From: Pedobacter boryungensis
Lineage (GTDB): Bacteria > Bacteroidota > Bacteroidia > Sphingobacteriales > Sphingobacteriaceae
Length of the DNA: 64,000 nt
Direction of reading: 5' to 3'
NCBI RefSeq assembly: GCF_013204825.1
Contig: NZ_JABMKV010000001.1
Span: 1 to 64,000, forward strand
Positions within the stretch are counted from its first letter, which is position 1. Every line of letters begins with the position of its first letter. A model generated the notes under the pieces. That model was given only the letters and a program-made list of their open reading frames with translations. It searched no databases and had not been told where the DNA came from. Positions 63,169-64,000 of the stretch are shown in pieces. The translations under genes and the position numbers were made by a program.

Positions 63169-64000
63169 TTATGAATTAATGGTAACGGTTTGTGATAAAT
63201 ATTTTAAGACTAATTTGCCCATTTCTTTGGTGCCTAATACTTTGTATCTATTGGTTGTGCTATCGGCAATATCGTTGGTTCTAAAACCTTCTTTTAAAAC
63301 TTTGTCTACAGCATTTACCAAAGTTTTAGCTTCTTCTTTCAGCCCAAAACTAATTTCGAGCATTAGCGCAGCTGATAGGATAGAGGCCAATGGATTTGCT
63401 AAATCTTTGCCTGTAATATCATGAGCCGAACCATGAATTGGTTCAAAAAATCCAGTGCCATCACCTATAGATGCAGAGGCTAACATGCCCATAGAACCTG
63501 CAATTTGTGATGCCTCATCTGTTAAGATATCTCCAAATAAATTGGCAGTTAATACTACATCAAATTGTTTTGGATCTTTAATTAATTGCATAGCAGCATT
63601 ATCAATAAACATATGGGTAGTTTCTACATCAGGATATTGTTTTGAAATTTCTTGAACAGTTTCTCTCCATAGACGAGAGCTCTCTAACACATTTGCTTTA
63701 TCTACTGAACATAATTTTCCACTACGTTGACGAGCTGCTGCGTATGCTTTGTGTGCAATACGTTCAACTTCATATTTGTGGTAAATCATTAAATCGGAGG
63801 CTGTAGCTCTATCTTCTGAACGTGTTTTTTCTCCAAAATAAACATCGCCTGTTAATTCTCTGAAAAACAAAATATCAGTTCCTTTTAAAATTGTAGGTTT
63901 AATACTTGAGGCATGTAAAAGTTCGTCAAATAATAAAATAGGGCGAAGATTAGCATATAAACCTAATTCTTTTCTAATTTTAAGCAAACCTTGTTCTGGT
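63169..64000 (-). CDS. leuB: 3-isopropylmalate dehydrogenase, N-terminus beyond the window
   Basis: The frame is open to the right edge; about 277 residues of a ~355-residue enzyme are visible, without the N-terminal part. [62 protein letters not shown] and [18 protein letters not shown] (Mg2+ and NAD+ sites) identify LeuB, which oxidatively decarboxylates 3-isopropylmalate in leucine synthesis. It overlaps nothing and lies 4 bp before leuA on the same strand, so both are cotranscribed; leuC, leuD and other ilv genes are likely to follow upstream, outside. Confidence 0.93.
   Translation of the reverse strand, partial: PEQGLLKIRKELGLYANLRPILLFDELLHASSIKPTILKGTDILFFRELTGDVYFGEKTRSEDRATASDLMIYHKYEVERIAHKAYAAARQRSGKLCSVDKANVLESSRLWRETVQEISKQYPDVETTHMFIDNAAMQLIKDPKQFDVVLTANLFGDILTDEASQIAGSMGMLASASIGDGTGFFEPIHGSAHDITGKDLANPLASILSAALMLEISFGLKEEAKTLVNAVDKVLKEGFRTNDIADSTTNRYKVLGTKEMGKLVLKYLSQTVTINS

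Noticed and set aside
1..64000. tRNA, rRNA, insertion sequences, prophage or toxin-antitoxin genes
   Set aside because: No cloverleaf, rRNA motif, transposase, integrase or phage protein was seen on either strand.

Overview
The window looks like a chromosomal segment of a Bacteroidota species, most likely Sphingobacteriaceae (Pedobacter-like). This is inferred from AT-rich DNA, lack of clear Shine-Dalgarno sites, several exact or near matches to the Bacteroidota -7 box TAnnTTTG, a type IX secretion (T9SS) surface protein with a CHU_C-type tail next to a PorP/SprF protein, a lipid-anchored TamL paired with TamB, a large ispG, a HemC-HemD fusion, and dispersed REP-like elements. No rRNA, tRNA, transposase, phage gene or CRISPR array was seen.

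Layout. 1-5.7 kb: the 3' part of a giant multidomain T9SS adhesin and its PorP/SprF partner, clearly richer in G+C than the rest. 5.9-7.0 kb: a small secreted protein and a cupin. 7.1-13.6 kb: a seven-gene lipid-modification cluster (desaturase, DUF1475, DUF1295, coclaurine-N-methyltransferase-like enzyme, FAD amine oxidase, DUF1365, cyclopropane synthase). 13.7-18.1 kb (minus): RhlE-type helicase, GPH sugar symporter and APC permease. 18.3-34.9 kb: topoisomerase IV parE and parC, separated by a hybrid histidine kinase, a YihY protein, tamL-tamB and cytidine deaminase. 35-38.5 kb (minus): a lipoprotein, an RlmI-like methyltransferase and mlaF-mlaE. 38.7-43.9 kb: SDR, PspC/LiaF-like envelope proteins, GYF-RDD protein and ispG. 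44-45.6 kb (minus): YjbQ, cupin and alpha/beta hydrolase. 45.8-54.9 kb: heme genes hemA, hemCD, hemB, hemL, then a two-component system plus TPR protein, then hemE and hemJ. 55-59 kb: an outer-membrane-type protein, a 16-copy 21-bp minisatellite, and an ECF sigma / anti-sigma / beta-barrel operon. 59.2-60.6 kb: an orphan ABC ATPase converging on a lipoprotein. 60.7-64 kb (minus): leuB (partial), leuA and ilvA.

How it fits together. Much of the window concerns the envelope: T9SS export, TamL-TamB, Mla lipid transport, membrane lipid modification and PspC/Lia-like stress proteins. The heme set covers glutamyl-tRNA to coproporphyrinogen III plus the HemJ step and is interrupted by a sensor kinase/regulator pair that may belong to the same transcript. 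The most intriguing unit is the lipid cluster: its last three genes follow the domain order FAD oxidase, (DUF1365), cyclopropane synthase found in plant cyclopropane fatty acid synthases, and two upstream genes also resemble plant proteins. Its end product cannot be read from sequence.
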